Shown here: in pieces, positions 19,101 through 36,606 of the stretch
Layout: each line of letters begins with the position of its first letter
Position numbering within the stretch: position 1 is the first letter of the stretch
Origin: Litomosoides sigmodontis
Taxonomy: Eukaryota; Nematoda; Chromadorea; Rhabditida; Onchocercidae
Length of the DNA stretch: 64,000 nt
Direction: 5' to 3'
Assembly: GCA_963070105.1 (NCBI GenBank)
Contig: OY718808.1
Span: 6,487,738 to 6,551,737 of the forward strand
Position numbers and translations under genes: made by a program
The notes under the pieces: generated by a model
Databases searched by the model: none
What the model saw: the letters and a program-made list of their open reading frames with translations, nothing else
Told to the model about the DNA's origin: nothing

Positions 19101-22100
19101 GAAGGTAGTTACTGATTACGGGATAATCTGATGCTCTCGAAAAAATATCTGCTTCTAGTAGCGAGATCGGTTGTAGCGAACAAGCAACTTGTAAACTTGC
19201 ATATAAATAAAGCGTTGACTGAAAATCTAGATTTTGTGTAATGACAAGAGAATCCGAACAACTGGAATTGACTTTCAGTCAAACTTACATAATTCAAAAA
19301 TGAACAATTCTAGATTGCATCGACATTGCCTTAATATCGTAATTTTTGTAAAGTTAAAATTTGACCATGACTTTTTCGAAAAATAGTTCTACTTTTGTTC
19401 TACTCTTTGCTGTATGCAAAGAATAAAAATGAAATTTTTGGTGTCTTGGAATTAAATGACCCAACGCAAGGAATGTGAAATGCAATTTAGCATTCCAAGT
19501 CATCTTTTTTTTTTTGAAAATCAACATAATGTTGCACAACAGTTATGAATGTTTTTTCTGAATTGTATTCCAACTTACTGTGTGAAATACTTCGTCAGCA
19601 AAGGCTTTTTTCTTTTTCTTCGCCTCAGCAGTTGAAAAGTCAACACCTCCGGTAGCATCTTGTAAATTCAATTTTCGGTGAACAAATTCAACTAAATCCT
19701 AGAAAGAATAATTCGTACCTCTTGCTTTAACAAGCACCAACGAAAACAAATAAATCTTACTTCGAATTTTGGTACCGTCGCGGGATTTGCAACTGATAAA
19801 TCCAATAGACGTAGAGCTTCACGTTTCATTTCATCTCTTCTGAATAAATTATTGCTTTATTTAAAAAAATCCAACTTAAATTATTCCTTTTTATAGTCTT
19901 ACATAAGTAAAATTATTCCTTTTTATAGTCTTACATAAGTTATATTAACGTATTATTGAAAGCAATGAAGTTGAAGACCACGACGTAATTACTCTTAGAT
20001 TAATATTGAGCTCAAACTGATTTCCCTTATTTACGACCAATATCTTGACTGAGAAATGATACTTCAACAACAAGGCATTTAAATACAAGATATGCTTACG
20101 GATCTCCACAAGTTCGACAAAGCATCCAACGGAAACCCAGTGATGAAGTTTTCACCAACGCTTCAACAAACTTTAGGGCAACAAGACGACATTTAGGTGA
20201 TTCCTAAAAATACTCCTAGCATGTTATTATAGCCGAATAACTGAAAATAGAAATTTTAAAACATCTATTGGCAGAATTACTATTACAAATTATTTAACCA
20301 ACTGCTATACATAGATAAATCTGTTGTACCTTCATTATCACATATTTTAACCAACGAAATCGACAGAAGTTCAACTATTATGTTAATAATTATAAATAAA
20401 CTATTAACACTAGGACGGTATGCATAATAAATAGCATTTTATTTTTTAGTGGGTCTATATGAGGAAAAAAATATTTGGGATTCAAACATTTGTTTGAAAA
20501 GGTTTCTTTTTGTTTGTATTTCTCTTCCAGCTATTTCTGCGTGATAGTCGAAATAACTGTGATAGTGTGTATAATAATAGTAATAATATCTCAGGCATAA
20601 TCTGCTTCTACCCAAAAAAATGATACCTGTATGACTCCAAAAATCCTTATAACATTTCCACCAGTTTCTTTAATGCAACTAATAAAATTTAATATTTGCA
20701 CATCTAAACTATTAAAATACGTAACAAACTTTTTACCTAAGCGACGACTACTACAACATGTATTCCATGAATGAAATTCATTTTTACATAAACAAACAAG
20801 CGCCGCTACTGTATACAGAGGTAGAAATATTTCAAAAATGATTTCATAACATCAAAATTCCATCTTTTCCCTACAAAACAAAAACTATGAAAAATTAAAC
20901 AAAAAATTACGTGAATAATGTATGAAGAAATGAGAGCTTCTAGAACGCCGCTTAAAGCAACATCATTCAACGCACAAAAAGCGGGTATCCAGCTCACTAA
21001 GCAATCTGCTATTGCAAAGGATACTTCTTCTGGTGCCTAAATGCAATATTTTTAAACGTAGAAATGGGGAAAAAGAAACTTCAAGTAATGCCAAAAAATA
21101 ACCGATGACATGGCATCAAACGTTTCCTGTAACAAAGCTATATTGTTTATAACCAACTGCGGAACTTTGTACCCAATAATACCAAAACATTGATAGGCTA
21201 TTGCAACGACACTCGAGGACTGCAAAAACACAATGGTGTATGATGGTTGTTTAAAAAATTTTAGCGTTCAAGGCAATCTAACACCTGCCATAGCGGGAGT
21301 AGTCAGTCAATTTTCTTGATACGAATATGTGACAAAAGTTTAAAGAACGAGCTCGTCATTTTTGAAACACTTTTATATCATCATAGAATTTCACTTCACA
21401 AATGAAAAGTTAAGCGTTAAATCAAAACAAGAACTAATTTAAAAACAACCGAAAAAATTCAAAATTAGCTGACCTCACTCTGGTCGATTAATTTTCTTAT
21501 CGAAGAAAATATTATAGGGCCAAATGTCGGCAAAGCATTAGCAGGGAAATTTTTTACAATAAGCAACAAAAACTCGATGCTTGCTCGTTGCAATCGAAGA
21601 GGCTTATTTTGAACAAAATCTTCTTTGCTGAATAAACCATCAAATGCTACCTGGAGGACATTAAACACACTAAAATATAAAACACGTTTCGAAAGTTAAT
21701 ACAGAAAGGATAAGCAGATTACCAGAAAGAATTTGAAAACGAAAACTTCAAGCTTTCACGCCAAACCCGATCTTCGGAAATCAAAAGTTCAAAAGGAAAA
21801 TAAAACGTCGTAAAATATTTTACCTTAATATTACATGGAAAAATTTGAATTGCAATATGAGATCTCATTAATAAAGGCATTAACTTCAACTTAATAGGAA
21901 CTGAGGCAGGTAAAATTGCATCTTGTTCATCGCAGTTCTAAAAAAAGCTTCCTGAAGTATATCAGGAACATTTTAAAAACCATTTAATTTACGATTTGAG
22001 ATTTCTGGAACCGTATGCTTTATATAACTTTACAAAAAATATTAATAACTGAATACGGTCAAAAGGATATAAGTTACCTGAAGAGATAAACCGAGGTACA

Positions 22101-23991
22101 AGTTGAATAAACTGTTAACCGTGTCTTTGTTTTCCAAAACTTTTTCCAAATCAATCTTTTTGATAGCAAGATCACCAGCTACTTCAACTTCAGTAGGACC
22201 AAGCGCAACAGCTCCAATCAGTAGCGGTAAGATCTCAGCTTCATCAAAAATCTTTGATGACAATATATTTATTACAGCCAGCTTTAACTGAAAAAAAATG
22301 CGAATTAATATGCCAATAGGTGAAAAAATAATGAGAACGGTTTGTCTTCAGTCAAAGTTTAAAGTATAATGTACAACAGCTTCTACTTCCAAAATTTCAT
22401 CTCAACTATTCCAAAAAATTTTTGAGAAATATGTTAGTTAGAGATTCTTGTTGAATTTTAAATGTGAATGGGAACTTACTGCAGTAAGGCTAACTTTGGA
22501 GTCACTTAAAACACCTTTAGCAATTCGGAGAAATCTATTCTTTGACATACATGGATGATCGCGATAGTTGTCGGACAATACGGTCATAGTTCGATTCTCG
22601 CTAAAAAACAAATATGAGGTAAATGAAGAACTCGTGTACCATAAAGGTTTCTTACATGCTATCAGCGCACTTTTTGCGTCTCTAGTACTTCAAAAAAAAA
22701 AAAAAAAAAAAACCAAAGTACACTAAACAGCAACTAACCTCAAGTTTGGAAAATACAGCACGTCCGAAAAAAATTTTAATATTTCCGACCTTACCACTTT
22801 ATTTTGTAAAGACTCTAGTGATGGCCATAACTGCTGATTTACATTGGCAATAGATATCCAAGCACATTTAGTGAGGACAATAAGCCTGTAACTTTTTTTG
22901 ATTAAGTGCAATGTGGAATTTCTTCTGCTTCTAAAATATACTACCAAAACTTTAGATGTAAATACTTTAAGCATGATAAAACTGATATACGATTTGAACA
23001 GCTCACTGTGGTGTGCGATAGACAACAATTAGCATAAATGTGTAATAACCTCAAATGGTAGATGATTTGCAGACTAGAAATCTTAGTCCCTCATCGCCTG
23101 AATTACATATGTGCATAATTACCTCACGTGATGATGAAAAAACAACACTTACTGGTCGAATATCTTTCTCTCATATATGTATTTCAGCAAACCATCCAGA
23201 AGATTTGGAAGAAAAGCGCTGTGATCTTTAATATCCAACCGATCCAATGCTATTTTAAGGTAAACGATCGCAAAATTCTGCAAAATCATTAAAATTATAC
23301 ACGCAAAGATTAAGCGCTCTACATACGTAGATCATAACTTATTACTTTTTGCCTAATAATTAGCAAGTCAAAATTTTGTACAGGAGCGGATTTTTAGTTC
23401 AAGTGCAAAAGATACTGATGTTATAAATAAAGTATCGTAATTGGAGAGGCATGATAATGAGGACTGGGTGAGGAAATAATGAAAGTAAAAAGACAACACT
23501 TAATTCTGCTGTTTTAATTTTCGTAACTAAGCACTAGACTGCCTTCTTAAATCCTTTACATGCAAATTTTAGCTCTATTATTCCGAAAGAAACTGTAATC
23601 CATACTGTTCCTAACACGTTTCCTTGTGAGGACAATAAATAATACAAGATATCGTTCAACGGTAATGTTACCATCAGATTGCTCTTGATTCGGCGATTTA
23701 AATGTGTTAGTATTTCCATTCCCTTAATGAGAATAATTTTTTCCTAATTAAATATTAAAAAAATGATAATTTCCAAAACCAAAGCTAGAACAGATCATTA
23801 CAACTTCTATGTTGTTAAAAGGTTAAAAGTTTTGGCCGAATGTTATTTAGCAAAAACTAGAAGTTACTTTATTTCGAACTTCAACATCGCCCGCGGAAGT
23901 ACATTGTATAATGTCAAGTAAGTGCTTCCGAGTGAATACTTCCAATTTCGAATCGTCGTTGATTAAAGCCAAATGAAGAAAAAGACGTTCT
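9928..23991 (-). CDS. ECM29: proteasome adaptor and scaffold protein ECM29
   Basis: A large HEAT-repeat protein that bridges the 19S and 20S particles and inhibits or redirects faulty 26S proteasomes. At least 37 short exons align in order with vertebrate ECM29. Examples are: [13 protein letters not shown] (23744-23612), [16 protein letters not shown] (about 16858-16742), [19 protein letters not shown] (16606-16380), [17 protein letters not shown] (16211-16024), [18 protein letters not shown] (15822-15706), GAAFGF and [14 protein letters not shown] (15634-15460), ILYRVQDDI (14690-14585), VAHSSPMM and [12 protein letters not shown] (about 13800-13545), [14 protein letters not shown] (13345-13182), LWSELVPG (12469-12392) and [16 protein letters not shown] (11834-11680). 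The last exon is 10180-9928 and ends at a TAA. The first exon, with the ATG, is not resolved: the furthest upstream homologous exon is 23991-23868 ([13 protein letters not shown]), and a short first exon is expected within about 300 bp above it. Splice phases agree at most junctions I checked. Confidence 0.93.
19878..19941. repeat. 32-bp tandem duplication in an ECM29 intron
   Basis: Two head-to-tail, essentially identical copies of a 32-bp unit that begins ATTATTCCTTTTTATAG. They lie in the ECM29 intron between exons 20203-20100 and 19840-19761. No coding content. Confidence 0.85.
22692..22711. repeat. poly(A) run in ECM29 intron
   Basis: An uninterrupted run of about 20 A on the plus strand (poly T on the transcribed strand), just downstream of the ECM29 exon 22885-22739. 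It may act as part of a polypyrimidine tract for the next acceptor or be simple slippage. Confidence 0.8.
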
Positions 23992-26507
23992 ACTGAAATC
24001 ACAGTTGATCAATGAAGTATAAAATCAACAGGAAAAAATGCGGTGACCCAGCATTCTCATTAAAATGTCTCAGTTGCAATTCCTAGCTCAATCCTTATTT
24101 GTCAGACACGATTATAAATAACTCCTTCTCAAAAAAATTAATGGTCCCCTAATTCAATATATCATAGAGATGCAATCATATTTGACAAGTACGGAAAAGG
24201 AAGAAGCTACATCATCTTTCAAGCAGTACACTGATGGCGTTGCTCAATCATACTGCAAGTATGTTTTAGATAAATATACTACATAAAATTAGATGTCCTC
24301 TGCTGATCGCGCAGCTTCTGTTGCTTTCGTAAAATATATCAAATTCAAACTAACGTTCAAAGCAAATTTCGGAATTTGTTCCAGTAATAACCATGATTAT
24401 GACACCTAAAATATTTTATAGCGTCACATATATTTTTAACAGTAAATAGCACGCATTCCTTTTAAAATAATAATTTATAATTCAGAGTGTTCCTCCGTCC
24501 GTTTATAACTATATTTCATTTCACACGAAATAAGAAACAAAAACGGAACGAATGATTCTAGCCCTTTGATTTCATTTGATTACTCCATTCCATCTCGAAT
24601 CGATAACTAAATCACTCACTACTCCCGTAGTTGACCTATTTCCTTCGTAACTTTCAAATGAACTCAGTTACCTGACTTTTTGCAAAACCAACTTTATGAA
24701 GGAACACCAGCACAACCTTTCACGTTTCACAATACGCTTTACGACTAGATCGTTGTGTAAACAGCTATCCCACAACAACTTTCATGAACATTTCGCTTAG
24801 ACTAGGAAGATAAGATGTTTCCGACTTCCAACTTTTCGAAGGTTGCTGGTTGTTTTTAGTGGAATTCATCTAACCTATTCCAACAGTCACTCTTTACCTG
24901 ACTAGTTAACAACGTTACCCAAAAAAATTTATCCCTTAGCTTAGCTGATCTACGAGTGTGATAATTTTGCACATCTAAGGGATAAGGGATAGTGGTGGAG
25001 CGATTTCCAACTTGAAACTCTTCATTATAGTGTAAATGCAATAACCCAACAGGTGCGTTCCACAGGAAGGGAAGAACTTTGCATTATCCGATGATTTATC
25101 ACTGTGCACTCACTGGGGTAGTAGCCATTTGGTATGAACGTAGCGAGCACACCGATACATAAGGATTGAACTCAATGAACCAACAAGGGATGGATGCACT
25201 TTCAATAATGTCCAGCTACAAATCAAGAGGGAATTCCGTCTACAACGGAAGCATTACTACTCAAAAATTTATCAAAACATTTTCCATTTCTCACTAAAAG
25301 TCTACCGATTATTTCCTCCTCTCCACACCTTCATCTCGTTTATGTATTCAAGAGCTTCTGTAAATAATCAAAATATGTGCGAACGATGTATCCGCATTTT
25401 CATAGTTGAAATGAAATCAGTTTTCTTTAAAATTTTTTAACAATTTCAAAAATCTCCTGTGAGAAGAATGTGCACACCGTTTAGGAAATGCTAGGTGGCA
25501 CCATCCTTCATTATATGAATTTGAACAATACTCAGCTTCACATGAAATTCAAAAGCGATAGGTGTAAAGGAAAAAAAATCTGCTGAACAAGTTGAAAAAT
25601 TATCTTTTTTTCAAACGAATAAGAAAAGTATTGCTTAATTTATTGATAATATCGATAATCGGAACCTATTCCGATAAACGCGTATTATCGATATTGCATG
25701 TTGCGTCCGAAAGTTTCAGGAATTTTAATATTCTTTCCTTTAAGAAATATTCTTTAAGAACAAAATAATACAAGTGGAATCTTTAGTTTTTTACATGAAT
25801 TTCTCTGAGCAAGAATTCAGAAGGAAACACTCCAAGTATGACAATATCATTCAGTTTTGCATATATACAAATGACTAATAAAGATTTCATACAATCGAAA
25901 AAGTTTCACGGTTTCAGATATACCGATCATATATTAAATAAAACCAATCAGCATAAAAAACACATACTATCAGAATCTATAAAACAACAATTCACTAACG
26001 TTGTTAGGACAAAAAAGTTCTGGGAAGTTTATAAAATTTTTGTAGTTCTGAAAACTGAAATCAGTAACATTACCAAGTGAATTTAGAGGTAGAAAAGAAA
26101 TCCTTTATGAAAAAGTGAATGAGGAAGACTAAGAAATTTGGACATGCACATAAAAATAAAGAATATAAAGGATTTTAACGACACCAGAGATTCTGCTCTC
26201 CCCGCATAAGAACCATAAATATAAAAACGAACTTCATTCCAATTCAACTATGATTCGTTCATCGTCCTTTTCTGAAAATTTTGTATGCAGTGCATTATTT
26301 GAATATACTTTTCCTATGAAAATACTGCTTAATCACTCTACTCACACAAGATGAGCAATAAAATTTTTTCAAAGATACAATCAGATTCACAGGACTATTA
26401 AACATCGATTTTCAATAACTGCTTAACTTCCAGACTATTCTTTTGAACCTACTGGCAGGTTGTACTCTTGCTGATTTAAGCTTCAGTTAATCAACATGCT
26501 GCATACT
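23992..26507. other. intergenic between ECM29 and the SNM1-type nuclease, no gene seen
   Basis: AT-rich sequence. The first coding exon and promoter of ECM29 should lie within the first few hundred bases. The remaining short frames have no recognised family or splice context. A notable imperfect inverted repeat is listed separately near 25645-25697. Confidence 0.5.
25645..25697. repeat. imperfect inverted repeat (AATATCGATAATCGG arms)
   Basis: The left arm AATATCGATAATCGG is followed, across a short loop, by CCGAT and, after a short insertion, ATTATCGATATT. A transcript could fold into a hairpin with one internal bulge. It lies far from any recognised exon. It may be a relic of a miniature inverted-repeat element, but no target-site duplication was identified. 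Confidence 0.6.
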
Positions 26508-29500
26508 TCATTTATGTAGTATAGTCACGTCCCGAGAATGTCTACCTCTTGCCACTAGTAATGAGGTTCTCAAAGAAAATTTCATAAATGCTGGGACATC
26601 ATTATCTACATAAAAAAGTGGAAAATGGCATAAGAAATATTCAAATTGAAGCCAAATTACAACAAATTTCGGTAAACCTGATTCATCTAACCATTCGAGG
26701 GGAATGTCAATAGAATGCGGTGCTCGTGAAGTGTTATAGCTGACATTCTCTTGGACATTGTAGGGTAAATTCATGTCATGAACTGAAATCAGTGAAAAAT
26801 AAGTAACAAATCTTAAATTAATCTCAACTGCACTATGCGTCATTATACGTAATCATCGAATAAACAGTTTTTGAAGAAAATATCTTAGAAAATATAAGTT
26901 ACAAGCTCTCTCATATAATTTCGACATGTAAAAATTTTTGGAAGTGAAATCGCAAATGTGAAAAAACAACCTGTTTGCATTTTCCTCGCAATATTTACAG
27001 TTTCTCGATACTTCTCACTAAGATCATCCAAATTTTCTATTTCTTTTGAGAAATCCAGTTCGTTTAAAATTTTACACAGCGGATTATCCTCTTCTGAATT
27101 CTCACTGTTATTCAATTCCATACAAACGCGTGTAGTCAGATTCGTGTAATCGGCTCGCGTAATCTTCCTCATCGTCAAGTTGAAAATATAGTCATCCTCA
27201 TCATCAGTAGCTTTCTTAATTTCTTGGTCAACTCTTTGAAGCTTTTCATCTGGTTCTGCAGCTGCTTCAATCGACAATCCAGTACTTTGTAAGTTTTCCA
27301 CTGGCTTATCTGATCCGAGCACCGTAGGAACTGGATTTAAATGTTCTTCATTGACTTCAAGTCGAGGCTCATGAACTGCATTTACACATTTAGTTGCCTG
27401 TTTTAGTATTTCCGCATCAAAGACATTTCTTAGTGCATGATCGCTAGCCAATCCGATTCTGAAAAAATTTCATTAACGTTCAGTAGTCGATTTTCTCAGA
27501 ACTCCACTATTGCACAGGATAAAACATTTTCTTTATTTACATGCTTTTTTAAAGTTAAAACTTGTACTCAGAATGAGCGAAATTTCACAAAACCTGCTCC
27601 GAATCGCTGACGAACCTAGTCCGGTTAATTCATCGTCAATAATTAGTTCATCGTTTTCAGTCCGTATTGATACGTCACTGAAACCCATCAAACTGAGCCG
27701 TTCGAGTTCTTCAACCTGCTTTTGTGGTAACTGTACTGATAGTCCAATAACTTGAGAAAATGAAAGTTGAGAAAGAAAGTCACGTATTTCATTAGGGCTG
27801 CTATGGTCTGAATATTCAACGTAGCGTATCCGTTCGTTACTGGAAATTCAATTTAAATAGTAAGAGACTCAGCATAAGATAAATAAGCGCTCAATTTATG
27901 AGCTATCAAAACATTTCTAAACTTTTTCAAAACATGCATAGCTAAAGTAAATTTCGCTTACAGATTGCGGAATGCTGCTAGTCATTTAATTAACACTATT
28001 TTGTGTTGAACTCTTTTTCTGAACTGTACATATCAGACACATATGTTACATATCGGATATAAATAGAAACATAAAATATTCTTACGTCATGATTACATTG
28101 GGATTGATATATCGCAACATAGAGATATCGATAACATGAACATTTGCATTGTAGAGAACTGAACGGAGATTTCTGAAATAAGCCATTTTCAAACTCAAAG
28201 AGAACTTCATACGTAGATAATTATTTCAGAATTAATCTAGTATGACTTTACCTTGATTCATAAATCGTGCTAACGCTAATGATCACTTATTATTTTTTAA
28301 ACTTGTAGATTATTTATTCATTCGAACTATTCCCCAGCAGCTTACTATCATCAGATTTGCAATAATTTTGCTTACTGCCTCGTACAGGTCCAAATAGATG
28401 TTTCTGTCTTCTCTGTCGTGAAATAGTCATTTAATCTAAGAATTTCGGCCACTTGAAAGCGAACATGATCAACCCATATCTTGCACTGCAAAAGATACAA
28501 GTACATAAACGACATTAACCATTTTTTAGTACTTTTTGAACAAAATAAATTTAAGATAAGTTGTTAATGTACCTACTTTGAACTCGACAGCTACATCAAC
28601 AAGTAATTGTTCTCGGCCAATCTTCGGGACCATAATCGCTATCGGTTTAAAACAATCGAATAATAGCTCACGCAAAATGCTGCATAGCTCAGTTAATGAA
28701 GCTTCTCGACTAGGAAATTCTTTTCTCGTGCAATTGATGTACGTAGTATCCAAGTATATTGTGTTAAGACTCATCTAGATAAATTATTTACATATTAGTG
28801 GAGCAAGCTCTTTTCAGATAAACTGGTTGTAGTATAAAATAAGGAATGAATATGATTCCAAACATCTTTCATGTCTCCTCACAACTCATCATCATCATCA
28901 TTAACAAATGGAAAGTTGACTACCATTTTACGTAACCGGTATATGCTGTAACTACTGCATATGTGAAAGAAATGCGAAATGCAAACCAACCTCCTGCAAA
29001 ACTGATACGGCAAATGCATTTTGATAAAATCGAACATCAGCTCGAAAATCACCTGTAAAAAGAATCCGACCATTCGGTATTCGATCACCTTCAAAGAGAA
29101 GCATAACAGAACCAGGAACATGATTTGCATCTAACAGCATCACCGAGAACCCATCCATTTGATGCCAAACATTTAGATCTAGGGCGTGAACTACGTGATT
29201 TTGAATTCCACAACGTTTCGATCTCGGTCGCTGAGTGACGATTGGAAGAACACGAGCGGTTACAGCCGAGCAATATATAGTGCCATTATTCCACTTATTC
29301 TGCAACAGTGAAAAGTACAAGTCCATTATTCGACGATAGAAATGAACGGAAATAAAATCCGTCAAAACAGCACGATATGATTTGTTATTAAGACCACCAC
29401 TCATCACACAATATACCGTAATGTTATGTTTCGAGTAATAATTAGAGGTCAGTGGGAATGATCAGTGATTTCAGAACTCATTAAAATATATATTTGCATA

Positions 29501-29809
29501 TAAATTGCATTAGCACGAAATGAACAGGACTAGTTGCAACCAAAAATTAGAATTATGTGAAAATAAGTCCAACTTACTCTTGTAAATTTGTAAATTCCTC
29601 CTTGCTAACATGCACTAAAATTTAGGGCGAAATACTTATAAGAGCAGAAAGGTTAAGAAATTAGAAGCAGTTTCCATGGAAAAACTTACATCAATGGCAC
29701 CGTAATGATCGGAGTGTGCATGCGTTAGGAAATAATACTTGATGCTATCATCCTTCGGGAATTTATCAATGGCGATGAATCCGCTGATGATCACACCTGG
29801 CTGTGGCAT
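26508..29809 (-). CDS. SNM1/Apollo-type DNA nuclease (metallo-beta-lactamase, beta-CASP)
   Basis: Family members are 5' exonucleases that act at telomeres and crosslinked DNA. Ten exons (minus): 29809-29690, a 27-nt exon ending in GTAAGT just above 29570, 29299-28991, 28774-28577, 28485-28376, 28172-28086, 27839-27594, 27458-26971, 26782-26678, 26605-26508. They sum to 1788 nt and 595 residues. Catalytic motifs are present in order: IAIDKF, THAHSDHYGAID (HxHxDH), LLDANHVPGSVMLLFEG, LFTGDFR, TIYLDTTY and VEYSDHSSPNE. The order and wording of the LLDANH..GSVM.LFEG and YSDHSS motifs are closest to Apollo (SNM1B/DCLRE1B) rather than Artemis. The usual HCPGS reads HVPGS here. The C-terminal 200 residues are acidic and unrelated to known partners. 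There is no N-terminal OB-fold such as C. elegans MRT-1 carries. Orthology to MRT-1 or Apollo is inference. Confidence 0.9.
29570..29600 (-). other. 27-nt microexon of the SNM1-type nuclease
   Basis: Between the first exon, ending at 29690 after HYGAID, and the third exon, starting at 29299 with NKWNNGTIYCS, a nine-codon exon reads QGGIYKFTR. It has an acceptor TGTTAG and a donor GTAAGT. Phase 0 on both sides keeps the frame, and the total model length is then divisible by three. An alternative acceptor a few bases upstream would give a different frame, so the exact start is tentative. Confidence 0.6.
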
Positions 29810-30454
29810 CTAATGCAATCTGAAGAAATTTAGAAAATTCTAATTTAAATTTTCAATTTCATCGAACTTTCGGTACCCCAAGGAAGCAGCGTTTCATAGA
29901 AAGCACGAAATGACACTATCACCTCCAATAACCCACCTGAAACTTCTCCTGCAACTCTCCTTCGTTATGACCTTTGCAGCCTAACCTCCACACTCATCCG
30001 ACCACTTGTCCGTCAGCCATTATTAAATCTTGCTAATTTCAATATTTCGATTTCTTCTTACGCTTTCAAATAGTTAAATCGATTTCCGCACGCTTCACCG
30101 CTCGTTCTCCACTATTTTCCACACTTACTGTCCTCGCTTGATGCTCTCCATCTTCCCCGTACTCCTTCTCTACCCATACAAGTGAACCGTTCTTTGTGGG
30201 GAAGACTTGTTAAGGGTTACCTACCCGCCCTTCCCCCTCCATTCTGCTCGTCCTGTAACAATGCAATTGTTATCGGTGTCCTTTCTCCCTAACTCCTCAC
30301 TCTCTCCCCCTCTCCCTATCTCTCTCCATTCACTATCTCCTGAAATATAATAATCGGTCATTGATTGAACTGTCCGGAGTAAAATGCTGAGATATGAGAA
30401 ATGCCTGAAGGGAAGACGGTAAACCGTACAGGGAGAATAGTATAATGTAACTCG

Positions 30455-30494
<40 letters not shown>

Positions 30495-31063
30495 AGTGAC
30501 CCGACAAATGGCGACAAGTCCGAAAATCCACGTGTCAGTGTCGGTTAGCACAGTCACCTCGATGTTCCTCAATTTATTCCACAGGAGACCGAGCAGTGTA
30601 TCCATTCCTTTCAGTATCTCCGGTTTTCTGGTTTCTCAATTATGAGACTCTTTCAGAAATATGAGAAATATCACAGTGCCTGTTCCGCTCACACCTTTCA
30701 CTCAATAAGTTCGTCGTTCATTTGTCACCTTCCTTCTCTTCAGGTGTACCGTGCAGATGGGGCCGTATGTGTGCGTGTGTGTATGTTGAATGTGTGGAAT
30801 AGCGCTGTTTCATTTGTTCACGTTGCTTCATTCGAAGTGGGCCTATATGACTTTGACTTGCACACCCAAAAATACGAAACACTTAAAAGGATGGAACGGA
30901 ACATACCAGGAATTATTGGACAGAAATTAACTTTGCGAATGATTCCTTACGTGTATTTTTTCCTAGTTTATTAGTTTCAGGTAGTTTTTGTTTTGCAAGA
31001 AATTGTGTTATTTCAGTTTTGTGTAATTCGTTTTAGGCAGACTGAAATTGCAGTACAGAATCG
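29810..31063. promoter_or_regulatory. divergent intergenic region of the nuclease and glucosidase II genes
   Basis: This 1.25-kb stretch separates two ATGs pointing away from each other, so it must contain both promoters. It is more pyrimidine-rich on the plus strand (29980-30350) than the rest of the window and holds a (TC)18 tract. No TATA box, initiator or factor site can be assigned with confidence. Upstream of the glucosidase ATG a TTTCAG at about 31011-31016 and a TTTTAG at 31031-31036 could be 5' UTR or trans-splice acceptors. Confidence 0.5.
30458..30493. repeat. (TC)18 dinucleotide repeat in a divergent promoter region
   Basis: A perfect TC/GA run of 36 bp lies between the divergent nuclease and glucosidase II genes. 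In animals GA/CT tracts at promoters can recruit GAGA-type factors. That role here is inference only. Confidence 0.9.

Positions 31064-36606
<5,543 letters not shown>

Noticed and set aside
24856..26080. Short open frames in the ECM29-nuclease gap
   Set aside because: No family resemblance, no splice context and composition like the surrounding AT-rich DNA.
26508..29809. Nuclease as Artemis (SNM1C) or as the CPSF73/Integrator 11 subunit
   Set aside because: LLDANH..GSVMLLFEG, TIYLDTT and YSDHSSPNE with the motif order match Apollo/SNM1B better. CPSF73-type HxHxDH and beta-CASP wording is absent.
30221..30605. Arg-Glu repeat frames on the minus strand
   Set aside because: They come from the (TC)18 tract and have no recognisable flanking protein sequence.
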